Part shown: positions 1-6,453 of the stretch, piece after piece | Layout: each line of letters begins with the position of its first letter | Position numbering within the stretch: position 1 is the first letter of the stretch | Assembly (NCBI GenBank): GCA_028868455.1 | Contig: JAGWUK010000172.1 | Location: 1-6,587, forward strand | DNA from: Burkholderiales bacterium | GTDB lineage: Bacteria; Pseudomonadota; Gammaproteobacteria; Burkholderiales; Burkholderiaceae_D | Direction of reading: 5' to 3' | Length of the DNA: 6,587 nucleotides | The notes under the pieces: generated by a model | What the model was told of the DNA's origin: nothing | What the model saw: only the letters and a program-made list of their open reading frames with translations | The model's database searches: none | Made by a program: the position numbers and the translations under genes

Positions 1-1
1 G

Positions 2-76
2 TTTTCCGACTGGCCTGTGCTGGGTCAGGTTATTTCCCGTAGTTCGCCCATCGCTATTTTTCCGATTCTGCGCTAG
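2..76 (+). CDS. C-terminal end of an unidentified gene, cut by the window edge
   Basis: The frame starting at base 2 is open for 24 codons and ends in TAG at 74-76; the last residues read SSPIAIFPILR. Nothing in this short tail identifies a family. Another plus-strand frame (from base 3, to a TAA near 97) and one minus-strand frame are also open here, so even the choice of frame is uncertain. I prefer this one because it stops just before the AT-rich promoter region and runs in the same direction as the next genes. No terminator hairpin is visible between this stop and the next promoter. Confidence 0.35.
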   Translation, partial: FSDWPVLGQVISRSSPIAIFPILR

Positions 77-127
77 ACAATGCATGCTGATGTTGTAAGC
101 TAAGTATTCCCGCAAAAAAATTTAAAA

Positions 128-153
128 CAAAATAATACGATCGTTCTATTTTG
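128..153. promoter_or_regulatory. 26-bp imperfect palindrome, candidate repressor operator
   Basis: The two half-sites pair at 11 of 13 positions around the centre at 140/141. The inner core ACGATCGT (137-144) is perfect and is followed by two mismatched pairs. The outer arms are CAAAATA (128-134) and TATTTTG (147-153), which are exact reverse complements. It ends four bases upstream of a -10-like TATAGT (157-162), where a bound protein would cover the -35 region. Length and symmetry suit a dimeric TetR-family regulator, a class known to control beta-oxidation genes in proteobacteria. Which regulator binds is inference. The palindrome is seen directly. Confidence 0.6.
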
Positions 154-156
154 CGG

Positions 157-162
157 TATAGT
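157..162 (+). promoter_or_regulatory. Candidate -10 element for the fadB-like gene
   Basis: TATAGT matches the sigma70 -10 consensus at five of six positions and lies about 75 bases upstream of the start codon. No good -35 hexamer lies 16-18 bases upstream; that region is the palindrome at 128-153. The promoter may therefore be weak or dependent on a regulator. The transcript would begin near 169. Confidence 0.35.
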
Positions 163-238
163 AAGCTCCGAACACGCACTGTGCCGCCATGCATTTCGGC
201 GGGCAAATCCAACCGGCATTTCAACTATAGGAAGAGAC

Positions 239-2317
239 ATGAGCGCAGAATACCAAGTGAACGGCCAAATTGCCGTCATCACCCTGAACAACCCTCCGGT
301 TAATGGCCTGGGCCATGCCACTCGTAGTGCAATTGTTGATGGCATGAAACAGGCTTTGCATAACGACGCGGTGAAAGCCATCATCATCACCGGTGCTGGA
401 AAAGCCTTTTCTGGCGGTGCAGATATCAAAGAATTCAATTCGCCCAAGGCAATGGCCGAGCCGACTTTGCATACCGTTATTAATGTTGTTGAAGGTTCGA
501 GCAAACCGGTGATTGCCGCCATTCATTCCGTTTGCATGGGTGGTGGCCTGGAGTTAGCGCTTGGGTGTAACTATCGTATTGCCAGCGCAGGAGCACAAAT
601 CGCCTTGCCGGAAGTAAAACTGGGTATCTTGCCTGGCGCAGGCGGCACACAGCGGTTGCCGCGCGTACTGGGTCTGGAAATGGCTTTGAACATGATTGTT
701 TCTGGCACCGCTGTCGCATCAGAAAAATTGGCGAAAACTGCTCTGTTTAATGAGATGGCGGAAGGTGACCTGATGCAGGCCGCAATGGCGTTTGCTGAGA
801 AAGTCGCAGATGTTCGTCCTCTGCCACGCGTACGCGATATGAAAGTCGATTATCCGAACTACGAAGCCTATTTGCAATTCTCACGCAATACCGTGCGTGC
901 AATGTCGGGACCATTCCCCGCGCCTTTGAAATGCGTAGAGGCAGTTGCGGCTGCAGTCACGAAAAAATTCGATGATGGCATTAAGTTTGAGCGCAGCTTG
1001 TTCCTTGATCTGGTGCAGACCAACGAATCCAAAGCCTTGCGTCATGCGTTTTTTGGTGAGCGCGCCGCCAGCAAATTGCCTGATGTACCAGAAGACACGC
1101 CAGTTCGCCCGATCAAATCTGTTGCCGTGATTGGTGCTGGCACCATGGGTGGCGGGATAGCCATGAACTTCGCCAATGCCGGTATTCCTGTCAAGATTCT
1201 GGAAATGAAGCAGGAAGCTCTGGACAAGGGCTTGGCAACGATTCGTAAGAATTACGAAAACACCATGAAGAAGGGCAAGCTGACGCCTGAGAAATTCGAG
1301 CAAAGAGTTGGCCTGATTACTGGTACTTTGTCATACGATGAAATTGGACAAGCCGATATCGTCATTGAGGCGGTATTCGAAGACATGGGCGTAAAAGAGC
1401 AAGTATTCAAAAAACTGGACGAAGTAATGAAGCCAGGTGCGATTCTGGCATCGAATACGTCTACTCTGGATGTGGATAAAATTGCCGCCTTCACCAAACG
1501 ACCGCAAGATGTTATCGGTACGCATTTCTTCAGCCCTGCCAATGTCATGAAATTGCTGGAAATCGTGCGCGGTAAGCTGACAGCCAAAGATGTGCTGGCG
1601 ACAGTGATGGGATTATCCAAAAAAATCAAAAAGACCGGCGTTGTATCAGGTGTTTGCGATGGATTTATCGGTAACCGCATGATTGAGCAATACAGCCGTC
1701 AAGCTGGCTTTTTGCTGGAAGAGGGATGTACGCCTGAGCAAGTAGACAAGGCCGTTGAAAAGCTGGGTTTTGCGATGGGGCCATTCCGCATGGGCGACTT
1801 GGCTGGTAACGATATCGGCTGGTATATCCGTAAGCGTCGCTATGTCGAAAAACCACAGATCACTTACTCAAAAACGGCAGATTTATTGTGCGAAATGGGT
1901 CGTTTCGGGCAGAAAACCGGTGCCGGCTGGTATGACTACAAACCAGGTGATCGCAAAGCTTACTCATCGTCAGTTGTCAATGAGATGATCGTTAAGCATT
2001 CTGCGGATCTGGGTATCGAACGCCGCAAAATCTCCGACCAGGAAATCGTTGAGCGCCTGATTTATGCACTGGTCAATGAGGCTGCACATATTCTGGAAGA
2101 GGGTATTGCAACCCGGGCATCGGATATTGATATGGTGTACCTGACCGGCTACGGTTTCCCATTGCATACCGGCGGACCAATGTTTTATGCCGACACGGTC
2201 GGTTTGCAAAACGTTGTCATGTCGATGCAGAAGTACGCCAAAGGCCGTCATGGTGACGCCTGGACACCAGCGCCGCTGCTGGCACGTCTGGCAGCTGAAG
2301 GAAAGACATTTAACTAA
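239..2317 (+). CDS. fadB: FadB-like multifunctional enoyl-CoA hydratase/isomerase and 3-hydroxyacyl-CoA dehydrogenase
   Basis: This enzyme hydrates trans-2-enoyl-CoA and then oxidises the L-3-hydroxyacyl-CoA with NAD+, the second and third steps of beta-oxidation in the cytoplasm. The N-terminal crotonase domain (about residues 1-185) has the oxyanion-hole segment FSGGAD (57-62) and the two catalytic glutamates, E105 in GGGLELALG and E125 in ALPEVKLG. After a helical linker comes the NAD-binding domain with GAGTMGGG (299-306). The dehydrogenase residues S408, H429, E441 and N479 keep the spacing known from human HAD. Two C-terminal dehydrogenase domains follow (about 472-565 and 600-690). At 692 residues it is close to E. 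coli FadJ (714) and FadB (729) and typical for Burkholderiales homologues. The start is supported by AGGAAGAG at 229-236. It ends in tandem TAA codons. No thiolase gene (fadA) is adjacent, so the symbol denotes family rather than proven orthology; fadJ-like is an alternative name. Confidence 0.93.
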   Translation: MSAEYQVNGQIAVITLNNPPVNGLGHATRSAIVDGMKQALHNDAVKAIIITGAGKAFSGGADIKEFNSPKAMAEPTLHTVINVVEGSSKPVIAAIHSVCMGGGLELALGCNYRIASAGAQIALPEVKLGILPGAGGTQRLPRVLGLEMALNMIVSGTAVASEKLAKTALFNEMAEGDLMQAAMAFAEKVADVRPLPRVRDMKVDYPNYEAYLQFSRNTVRAMSGPFPAPLKCVEAVAAAVTKKFDDGIKFERSLFLDLVQTNESKALRHAFFGERAASKLPDVPEDTPVRPIKSVAVIGAGTMGGGIAMNFANAGIPVKILEMKQEALDKGLATIRKNYENTMKKGKLTPEKFEQRVGLITGTLSYDEIGQADIVIEAVFEDMGVKEQVFKKLDEVMKPGAILASNTSTLDVDKIAAFTKRPQDVIGTHFFSPANVMKLLEIVRGKLTAKDVLATVMGLSKKIKKTGVVSGVCDGFIGNRMIEQYSRQAGFLLEEGCTPEQVDKAVEKLGFAMGPFRMGDLAGNDIGWYIRKRRYVEKPQITYSKTADLLCEMGRFGQKTGAGWYDYKPGDRKAYSSSVVNEMIVKHSADLGIERRKISDQEIVERLIYALVNEAAHILEEGIATRASDIDMVYLTGYGFPLHTGGPMFYADTVGLQNVVMSMQKYAKGRHGDAWTPAPLLARLAAEGKTFN

Positions 2318-2367
2318 TAAGGCAATGATCGGGGATGGTCGTTTTATTTCCATGACCTGATTTTCAG

Positions 2368-2398
2368 ATAGCGCAGCGATGGCTGCGCTATTTTTTTT
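2368..2398 (+). terminator. Rho-independent terminator after the fadB-like gene
   Basis: ATAGCGCAGC (2368-2377) and GCTGCGCTAT (2382-2391) form a perfect 10-bp stem with a four-base GATG loop, followed by seven further T residues (2392-2398). It lies about 50 bases after the stop and separates this gene from the aldehyde dehydrogenase. The two are therefore probably transcribed independently. Confidence 0.93.
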
Positions 2399-2477
2399 AT
2401 GGAATAAAGAGATGGTTAAAGGCGGCTCGGTGTTAACATCAAGTTCAGTATGCAAAAAATGCTAACAGGAGAAGTGC

Positions 2478-3899
2478 ATGGAGCGAAAAACAGCATTGGA
2501 TGCCAATTCTTTGCAAGCAACGCTTGATTTGCAGAGAGCCTGCTACCTTCAAGACCCTGTGCCTGACCTGGCTGAACGCAAAAAAGACCTGTTGACTTTG
2601 CGGCGCTTTCTGAGCGAGAACAAAGACGCGCTTTGTGACGTGATTAATGCTGATTACGGACATCGTTCGCGCGATGAAACAATGTTGGCAGAAATTATTC
2701 CAGCACTCAGTGGTATCGATCATATCCTTCGGCATCTTGGGCAATGGATGAAAGTACAGAAGCGCTCAGTCGACGCGAGCAGTTTTTTGGGCGCGCGTAA
2801 TCGGGTCATTCCACAACCGCTGGGCGTGATTGGTGTCATTGTCCCTTGGAATTTTCCTGTTAATTTAAGCTTTGTCCCTTTGTCGTATATTTTTGCTGCG
2901 GGAAATCGGGCAATGGTGAAGATGAGCGAAAATTCGCGTCATCTTGCCGCATTTTTGATGGCACGAATTCCTGCTTATTTTCCTCCGGAAAAATTGCAAT
3001 TCTTCGACGAAACCGGCGGCGTGGGGATCATGTTTTCCAGACTGGCGCTGGATCATTTATTGTTTACTGGGTCCAGTCAGACGGGACGGGCAGTGATGGC
3101 CGCCGCCGCTACGAATCTTTGTCCCGTTACCTTGGAACTTGGAGGTAAATCTCCAGCGATTGTTTACATGGATTTTCCATTGCAAACAGCTGTTGAACGT
3201 ATCATGTTTGTGAAGTGTCTCAATGCCGGACAGATTTGCACAACAGTAGACTATGTCTGGGTTCCGGAGTCCGAGCTTGATCGGTTTGTCGCTATGGCGA
3301 AAACGGTCGTTGCTGCGCGATATTCTGATCTCAATTCGCAAGACTACACGTCCATCATTGACCAGCACTCTTACGACAGATTGATTCACGCCTTAGACGA
3401 TGCAGTGGCACACGGTGCGCAGCTGGTGCCGCTGTTAGATACCCCACTGTTTGATCCGGTACTGCGGAAAATTGCGCCGCACATCGTACTGAATGCGTCG
3501 GATGATTGCGTATTGATGCAAGCAGAGATTTTTGGGCCTATTTTGCCCGTGCAGGTGTATACCTCGCTGGATGTGGTAACCAGCAAGATCAATGCCGGCC
3601 CACGTCCTTTGGCGCTATATCCTTTTAGCAATGATGCACATCAGATTCAGTCGCTGATTGACAAGGTCATGTCAGGCGGCGTCTCGGTCAATGATGCGCT
3701 TTTTCACGTTGCTCAACATGACCTTCCGTTTGGTGGTGTCGGTGCCTCGGGAATGGGGCAATATCACGGAAAAGAAGGGTTTGAAACCTTTTCTAAAATG
3801 CGGCCGGTTTTCTACCAGAGTCGCTTCAATATGCTTAAATTTTTGATGCCTCCCTATGGTGTTCTGGCCAAAAAGATATTGAGTTACATGTCTCGCTAA
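2478..3899 (+). CDS. calB: Coniferyl-aldehyde-dehydrogenase-like aldehyde dehydrogenase (CalB type)
   Basis: This is an NAD(P)+-dependent aldehyde dehydrogenase of 473 residues, which oxidises an aldehyde to its acid in the cytoplasm. Visible family landmarks are PWNFP with the catalytic-pocket asparagine N125, the cofactor-binding lysine K148 in MVKMSE, FTGSSQTGR (196-204), the general base E220 in LELGGKSP, the nucleophile C254 in NAGQICTT (34 residues after E220, the usual spacing) and EIFGP (350-354). The MVKMSE variant in place of KPSE, together with FGHRSR-like and DLPFGGVGASGMGQYHG segments, resembles the coniferyl aldehyde dehydrogenase subgroup as I recall it. The C-terminal extension PPYGVLAKKIL is a basic amphipathic tail also seen in that subgroup. 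The start has AGGAGA at 2467-2472. The true substrate is not determined by the sequence; aromatic (coniferyl) or medium-chain aliphatic aldehydes are both possible. No lignin-monomer genes are nearby, and no clear promoter is visible in 2399-2466. Confidence 0.85.
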   Translation: MERKTALDANSLQATLDLQRACYLQDPVPDLAERKKDLLTLRRFLSENKDALCDVINADYGHRSRDETMLAEIIPALSGIDHILRHLGQWMKVQKRSVDASSFLGARNRVIPQPLGVIGVIVPWNFPVNLSFVPLSYIFAAGNRAMVKMSENSRHLAAFLMARIPAYFPPEKLQFFDETGGVGIMFSRLALDHLLFTGSSQTGRAVMAAAATNLCPVTLELGGKSPAIVYMDFPLQTAVERIMFVKCLNAGQICTTVDYVWVPESELDRFVAMAKTVVAARYSDLNSQDYTSIIDQHSYDRLIHALDDAVAHGAQLVPLLDTPLFDPVLRKIAPHIVLNASDDCVLMQAEIFGPILPVQVYTSLDVVTSKINAGPRPLALYPFSNDAHQIQSLIDKVMSGGVSVNDALFHVAQHDLPFGGVGASGMGQYHGKEGFETFSKMRPVFYQSRFNMLKFLMPPYGVLAKKILSYMSR

Positions 3900-3916
3900 G
3901 GCTGCCAGGCTGATTT

Positions 3917-3944
3917 TTGTCTCGTATAGACGCGATGTTATAAT
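3917..3944 (+). promoter_or_regulatory. Sigma70-type promoter for ybiT
   Basis: A perfect TATAAT (3939-3944) lies 16 bases downstream of TTGTCT (3917-3922), which matches the -35 consensus at four of six positions. Transcription would begin near 3951, leaving a leader of about 30 bases before the GTG start. The position between the calB-like stop and ybiT supports separate expression of ybiT. Confidence 0.7.
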
Positions 3945-3971
3945 GCGAGGTTAATTCATCTATACATTGCA

Positions 3972-3985
3972 AAAGGTTTTCTGTG
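3972..3985 (+). promoter_or_regulatory. Ribosome binding site that decides a GTG start
   Basis: AAAGG (3972-3976) lies six bases before GTG at 3983-3985. The first ATG in frame is eight codons further on, at 4007, and would remove the MLSTANIT segment. The homologous E. coli protein begins with a closely similar MLVSSNVT, so GTG is the better start. Confidence 0.75.
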
Positions 3986-5584
3986 CTTTCTACCGCAAAT
4001 ATCACCATGCAGTTTGGCCCCAAGCCACTGTTTGAAAATATCTCTGTCAAATTCGGCGAAGGAAATCGCTATGGTCTGATCGGTGCCAACGGTTGTGGTA
4101 AATCCACTTTCATGAAAATATTGGGCGGCGATCTCGACCAGTCTTCCGGTACCGTGATGCTGGATCAGAACGAACGCCTGGGTAAGTTGCGTCAGGATCA
4201 GTTTGCATTTGAAGAAATGCGCGTTTTGGACGTCGTCATGATGGGACATACGGAAATGTGGGCAGCGATGGCTGAACGCGATGCGATTTACGCCAATCCT
4301 GACGCGACCGATGACGATTATATGAAGGCTGCGGATCTGGAGGCAAAATTTGCCGAGTACGACGGCTATACGGCTGAGGCAAGAGCCGGTGAACTTTTAC
4401 TGGGTGTCGGTATTCCCATTGACCAGCATCAGGGTTTGATGAGCGCTGTTGCCCCTGGTTGGAAATTGCGGGTGTTACTGGCTCAGGCACTGTTCTCAAA
4501 TCCAGATATTTTGTTGCTGGACGAGCCAACCAATAATCTGGATATCAATACGATTCGCTGGCTGGAAGATGTTCTCAATGAACGGAATTCGACCATGATT
4601 ATTATTTCCCATGATCGCCATTTCCTGAATCAGGTGTGCACGCACATGGCCGACATGGATTACGGCACGCTGAAAATTTATCCTGGCAATTACGATGACT
4701 ACATGCTTGCATCGTCGCAGGCGCGTGCGCAGCAAATGGCGAACAATGCCAAGGCCAAAGAAAAAGTCGCCGAGTTGCAAGATTTCGTTCGTCGATTCTC
4801 CGCCAATAAATCCAAGGCTCGTCAGGCAACGTCGCGTGCCAAACAGATCGACAAGATCAAGATTGAAGAATTTAAACCTTCCAGTCGTCAAAACCCGTTT
4901 ATCCGCTTTGACGGAGAAAAGAAATTGCATCGTCTGGCCGTCGAGGTGCAGGGTTTGGCCAAAGCCTATGATCGTACGCTGTTTAAAAACGTCGACCTGA
5001 TGGTGGAAGCCGGAGAAAAAATTGCCATTATTGGTGCTAACGGCATTGGTAAAACGACTTTGCTGCGTTGTATCGGTGGACAAGAACTTACCGGTTTATC
5101 TGCAGATAAAGGCATGGTCAAATGGGCTGAAAATGCAAACGTCGGATACATGCCGCAAGATCCGACGGAAGAATTCGCCGTCGATAAGAATCTGACCGAC
5201 TGGATAGGGCAGTGGACACAGGAGGGCGATGACGACCAGGCTGTCCGTTCCATACTGGGGCGCTTGTTGTTTGGTGGCGATGACGTAAAAAAATCAGTCA
5301 AGGTACTGTCTGGCGGTGAAAAAGGACGCATGATGTACGGCAAGCTCATGCTAGGTCGCCACAATGTACTGTTGATGGATGAACCAACCAATCACATGGA
5401 CATGGAATCGATTGAATCATTGAATATCGCCTTGGAGAAATACGCCGGCACCTTGATTTTTGTATCACATGACCGTGAGTTTGTTTCGTCGCTGGCAACC
5501 CGTATTCTCGAAATCAAGGAAAACGAAATCATTGATTTCAAAGGCAGCTACGAAGAGTATCTGACAAGCCAGGGAATTGAATAA
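3983..5584 (+). CDS. ybiT: ABC-F family ATPase, YbiT type
   Basis: This is a soluble 533-residue protein with two ATP-binding domains and no membrane segments. ABC-F proteins bind the ribosomal E site and modulate translation; YbiT's exact role is less clear than EttA's. The first domain has Walker [10 protein letters not shown] (34-42), an arm insertion around 95-125, Walker [12 protein letters not shown] (177-187) and the switch histidine H210. Its signature motif is degenerate (MSAVAPGWK in place of LSGGE), as in E. coli YbiT. A charged, helical inter-domain linker (about 244-300, including [18 protein letters not shown]) corresponds to the P-site tRNA interaction motif. The second domain has Walker [10 protein letters not shown] (351-359), a canonical LSGGEKGRM (442-450), Walker [13 protein letters not shown] (462-473) and H496. 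The ending, YLTSQGIE, resembles the E. coli YbiT ending YLRSKGIE as I recall it. Both catalytic glutamates (E181, E467) are present. It has its own promoter and terminator. Confidence 0.95.
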   Translation: MLSTANITMQFGPKPLFENISVKFGEGNRYGLIGANGCGKSTFMKILGGDLDQSSGTVMLDQNERLGKLRQDQFAFEEMRVLDVVMMGHTEMWAAMAERDAIYANPDATDDDYMKAADLEAKFAEYDGYTAEARAGELLLGVGIPIDQHQGLMSAVAPGWKLRVLLAQALFSNPDILLLDEPTNNLDINTIRWLEDVLNERNSTMIIISHDRHFLNQVCTHMADMDYGTLKIYPGNYDDYMLASSQARAQQMANNAKAKEKVAELQDFVRRFSANKSKARQATSRAKQIDKIKIEEFKPSSRQNPFIRFDGEKKLHRLAVEVQGLAKAYDRTLFKNVDLMVEAGEKIAIIGANGIGKTTLLRCIGGQELTGLSADKGMVKWAENANVGYMPQDPTEEFAVDKNLTDWIGQWTQEGDDDQAVRSILGRLLFGGDDVKKSVKVLSGGEKGRMMYGKLMLGRHNVLLMDEPTNHMDMESIESLNIALEKYAGTLIFVSHDREFVSSLATRILEIKENEIIDFKGSYEEYLTSQGIE

Positions 5585-5633
5585 TTCCGTCGCGATATTT
5601 TGCCGCGGTATCGGCTGAATTGACGTAATAAGT

Positions 5634-5672
5634 AAAAACGCCCGATGTAGGTTCTGCATCGGGCGTTTTTTT
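5634..5672. terminator. Intrinsic terminator, likely bidirectional, between convergent genes
   Basis: CGCCCGATG (5639-5647) pairs perfectly with CATCGGGCG (5657-5665) around a nine-base loop. Five A residues precede the stem (5634-5638) and seven T residues follow it (5666-5672). On the plus strand it ends ybiT, whose stop is about 50 bases upstream. Read on the minus strand it also has a stem followed by five U residues, so it can end transcripts arriving from the minus-strand genes on the right. Confidence 0.92.
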
Positions 5673-5840
5673 GCGACTGCATAAAGAAAAGCTGGGCAAT
5701 CGACTGCTGCGACGGGCATTGATTGGTAAAACTTACTCAACGAGCTTGCTCTCAAATGTTCAAACAGTTTTGTACCCATAGTTCTTGTTGATGCTCATAG
5801 GAGTAGTCTTTCTGAGACAACCAGTACATGCAAAATGCAT
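5673..5840. other. Intergenic stretch with a possible folded segment, no supported gene
   Basis: This stretch lies between the shared terminator and the stop of the minus-strand orphan gene. A possible long-range stem pairs GGT+AAAACT (5725-5733) with AGTTTT+ACC (5766-5771 and 5774-5776, two bases bulged out), enclosing a small GAGC/GCTC hairpin (5742-5751). On the minus strand two short frames follow the orphan gene's TAG: one of 26 codons in the same frame (5840-5760) and one of 25 codons in another frame (5829-5752). Neither has a convincing ribosome binding site. This is most simply the 3' untranslated region of the minus-strand transcript. Confidence 0.4.
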
Positions 5841-6320
5841 CTATTGTTCTATATAGACGATGCGCGAGGCAGAAGGGGAAAGTTGGATATTTTTTTCAAT
5901 GATGTTTGCATTGTCGACTATTCCTTGCCTGAATGTCAGTTGGCCAGTTTCAGCGTCAAACAAAATTTTTTCGTTCATGTCACGTCTGTCTTCAATACTA
6001 TCAATATCCACCTTGACGTTTTTCAAGCAACTTTGCGTTAAATATCGATCGACGGCGTGAACCGATTTTTTATCTAAATTGAAAAGAAAAATATAGTCTT
6101 CAAAACCACCGCCACAATAGCCTGCACCACTCTTAGTCCGTGAGGGAAATCGTACAAATGCCCAAAAATATTCAATGGCGTTGAACGCAAAACTTTTTTT
6201 TGAAATAGGTGTGAACGAATCCGATTTGGCAAGCAAATTTCGCCATTTCAGGTTCTGTAAGATTAATTGTTTGCCACTCGAATTGATGAAGGAAAAATTC
6301 TTCTTATTAACCACAATCAC
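5841..6320 (-). CDS. Protein of unknown function, probably exported, with two cysteines
   Basis: I do not recognise a named family. The 159-residue product reads as a genuine mixed alpha/beta protein: an N-terminal strand-rich part (VIVVNKKNFSFINSSGKQ-like), an aromatic segment around IEYFWAFVRFPSR (49-61), a glycine-rich GAGYCGGGFEDY with C69 (65-76), and LTQSCLK with C98 (94-100). Two cysteines 29 apart would suit a disulfide in a periplasmic protein, which is inference. The listed GTG start (6320) has no ribosome binding site. The reading frame is open a further 30 bases upstream, to a TGA at 6351-6353, with no start codon there. A signal-peptide-like frame lies immediately upstream in another frame (6317-6391), overlapping GTG by four bases. 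The real gene may therefore begin there and be interrupted by a one-base deletion. Base composition is more A+T-rich than in the three large genes. Confidence 0.6.
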   Translation of the reverse strand: MIVVNKKNFSFINSSGKQLILQNLKWRNLLAKSDSFTPISKKSFAFNAIEYFWAFVRFPSRTKSGAGYCGGGFEDYIFLFNLDKKSVHAVDRYLTQSCLKNVKVDIDSIEDRRDMNEKILFDAETGQLTFRQGIVDNANIIEKNIQLSPSASRIVYIEQ

Positions 6321-6391
6321 ACTGCCATGATGTGTTGCGGATGTTTCTCTTCATCGGCGTGGATTTCGGTTGCAAATAAAAAAGCGAGCAT
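6317..6391 (-). other. Short signal-peptide-like reading frame upstream of the orphan gene
   Basis: ATG at 6389-6391 opens a 24-codon frame beginning MLAFLFATEIHADEEK and ending in TGA at 6317-6319. In the same frame, without a start codon, the preceding codons read HRLKNCRYFVA, so together they give a basic stretch, a hydrophobic core (YFVAMLAFLFAT) and a cleavage-like HA|DEE. That is the shape of a Sec signal peptide. Adding one base between 6320 and 6350, for example in the AAA at 6344-6346, would fuse it to the orphan protein. It is either the 5' end of a frameshifted gene or, less likely, a leader translated with GTGA overlap coupling. No ribosome binding site precedes the ATG. Confidence 0.4.
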
Positions 6392-6453
6392 TGCTACGAA
6401 GTATCGGCAGTTTTTTAGTCGGTGAAATATCGACCAATTTAGTGATTTAATGA

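Noticed and set aside
95..167. GTAAGCT repeated at 95-101 and 161-167
   Set aside because: Seven bases repeated once in an intergenic region is not significant, and the copies do not flank a promoter element in a regular way.
100..719. Three minus-strand frames of 79-140 codons opposite the 5' part of the fadB-like gene
   Set aside because: They are antisense to a clearly coding region with full catalytic motifs, have low-complexity or unlikely compositions, and match no family.
2399..2466. Possible promoter for the calB-like gene (TTAACA at 2433-2438)
   Set aside because: No -10-like hexamer lies at 16-18 bases; TATGCA at 2449 is only 10 bases away, so I do not call it.
3900..3915. Possible terminator after the calB-like gene (AGGCTG direct repeat)
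   Set aside because: The AGGCTG copies are direct, not inverted, repeats, and no stable stem with a T run is visible, so no terminator is called.
5465..5779. Minus-strand frame of 104 codons starting MGTKLFEHL
   Set aside because: It runs through the terminator hairpin and about 120 bases into the end of ybiT on the opposite strand, and its sequence resembles no protein family.
5752..5840. Short minus-strand frames after the orphan gene's TAG, one giving MYWLSQKDYSYEH
   Set aside because: Both are only about 25 codons, overlap each other in different frames and lack ribosome binding sites; kept only as a note in the intergenic entry.
5835..6060. Two plus-strand frames of 66-68 codons
   Set aside because: They lie antisense to the orphan minus-strand gene, whose translation looks far more protein-like.
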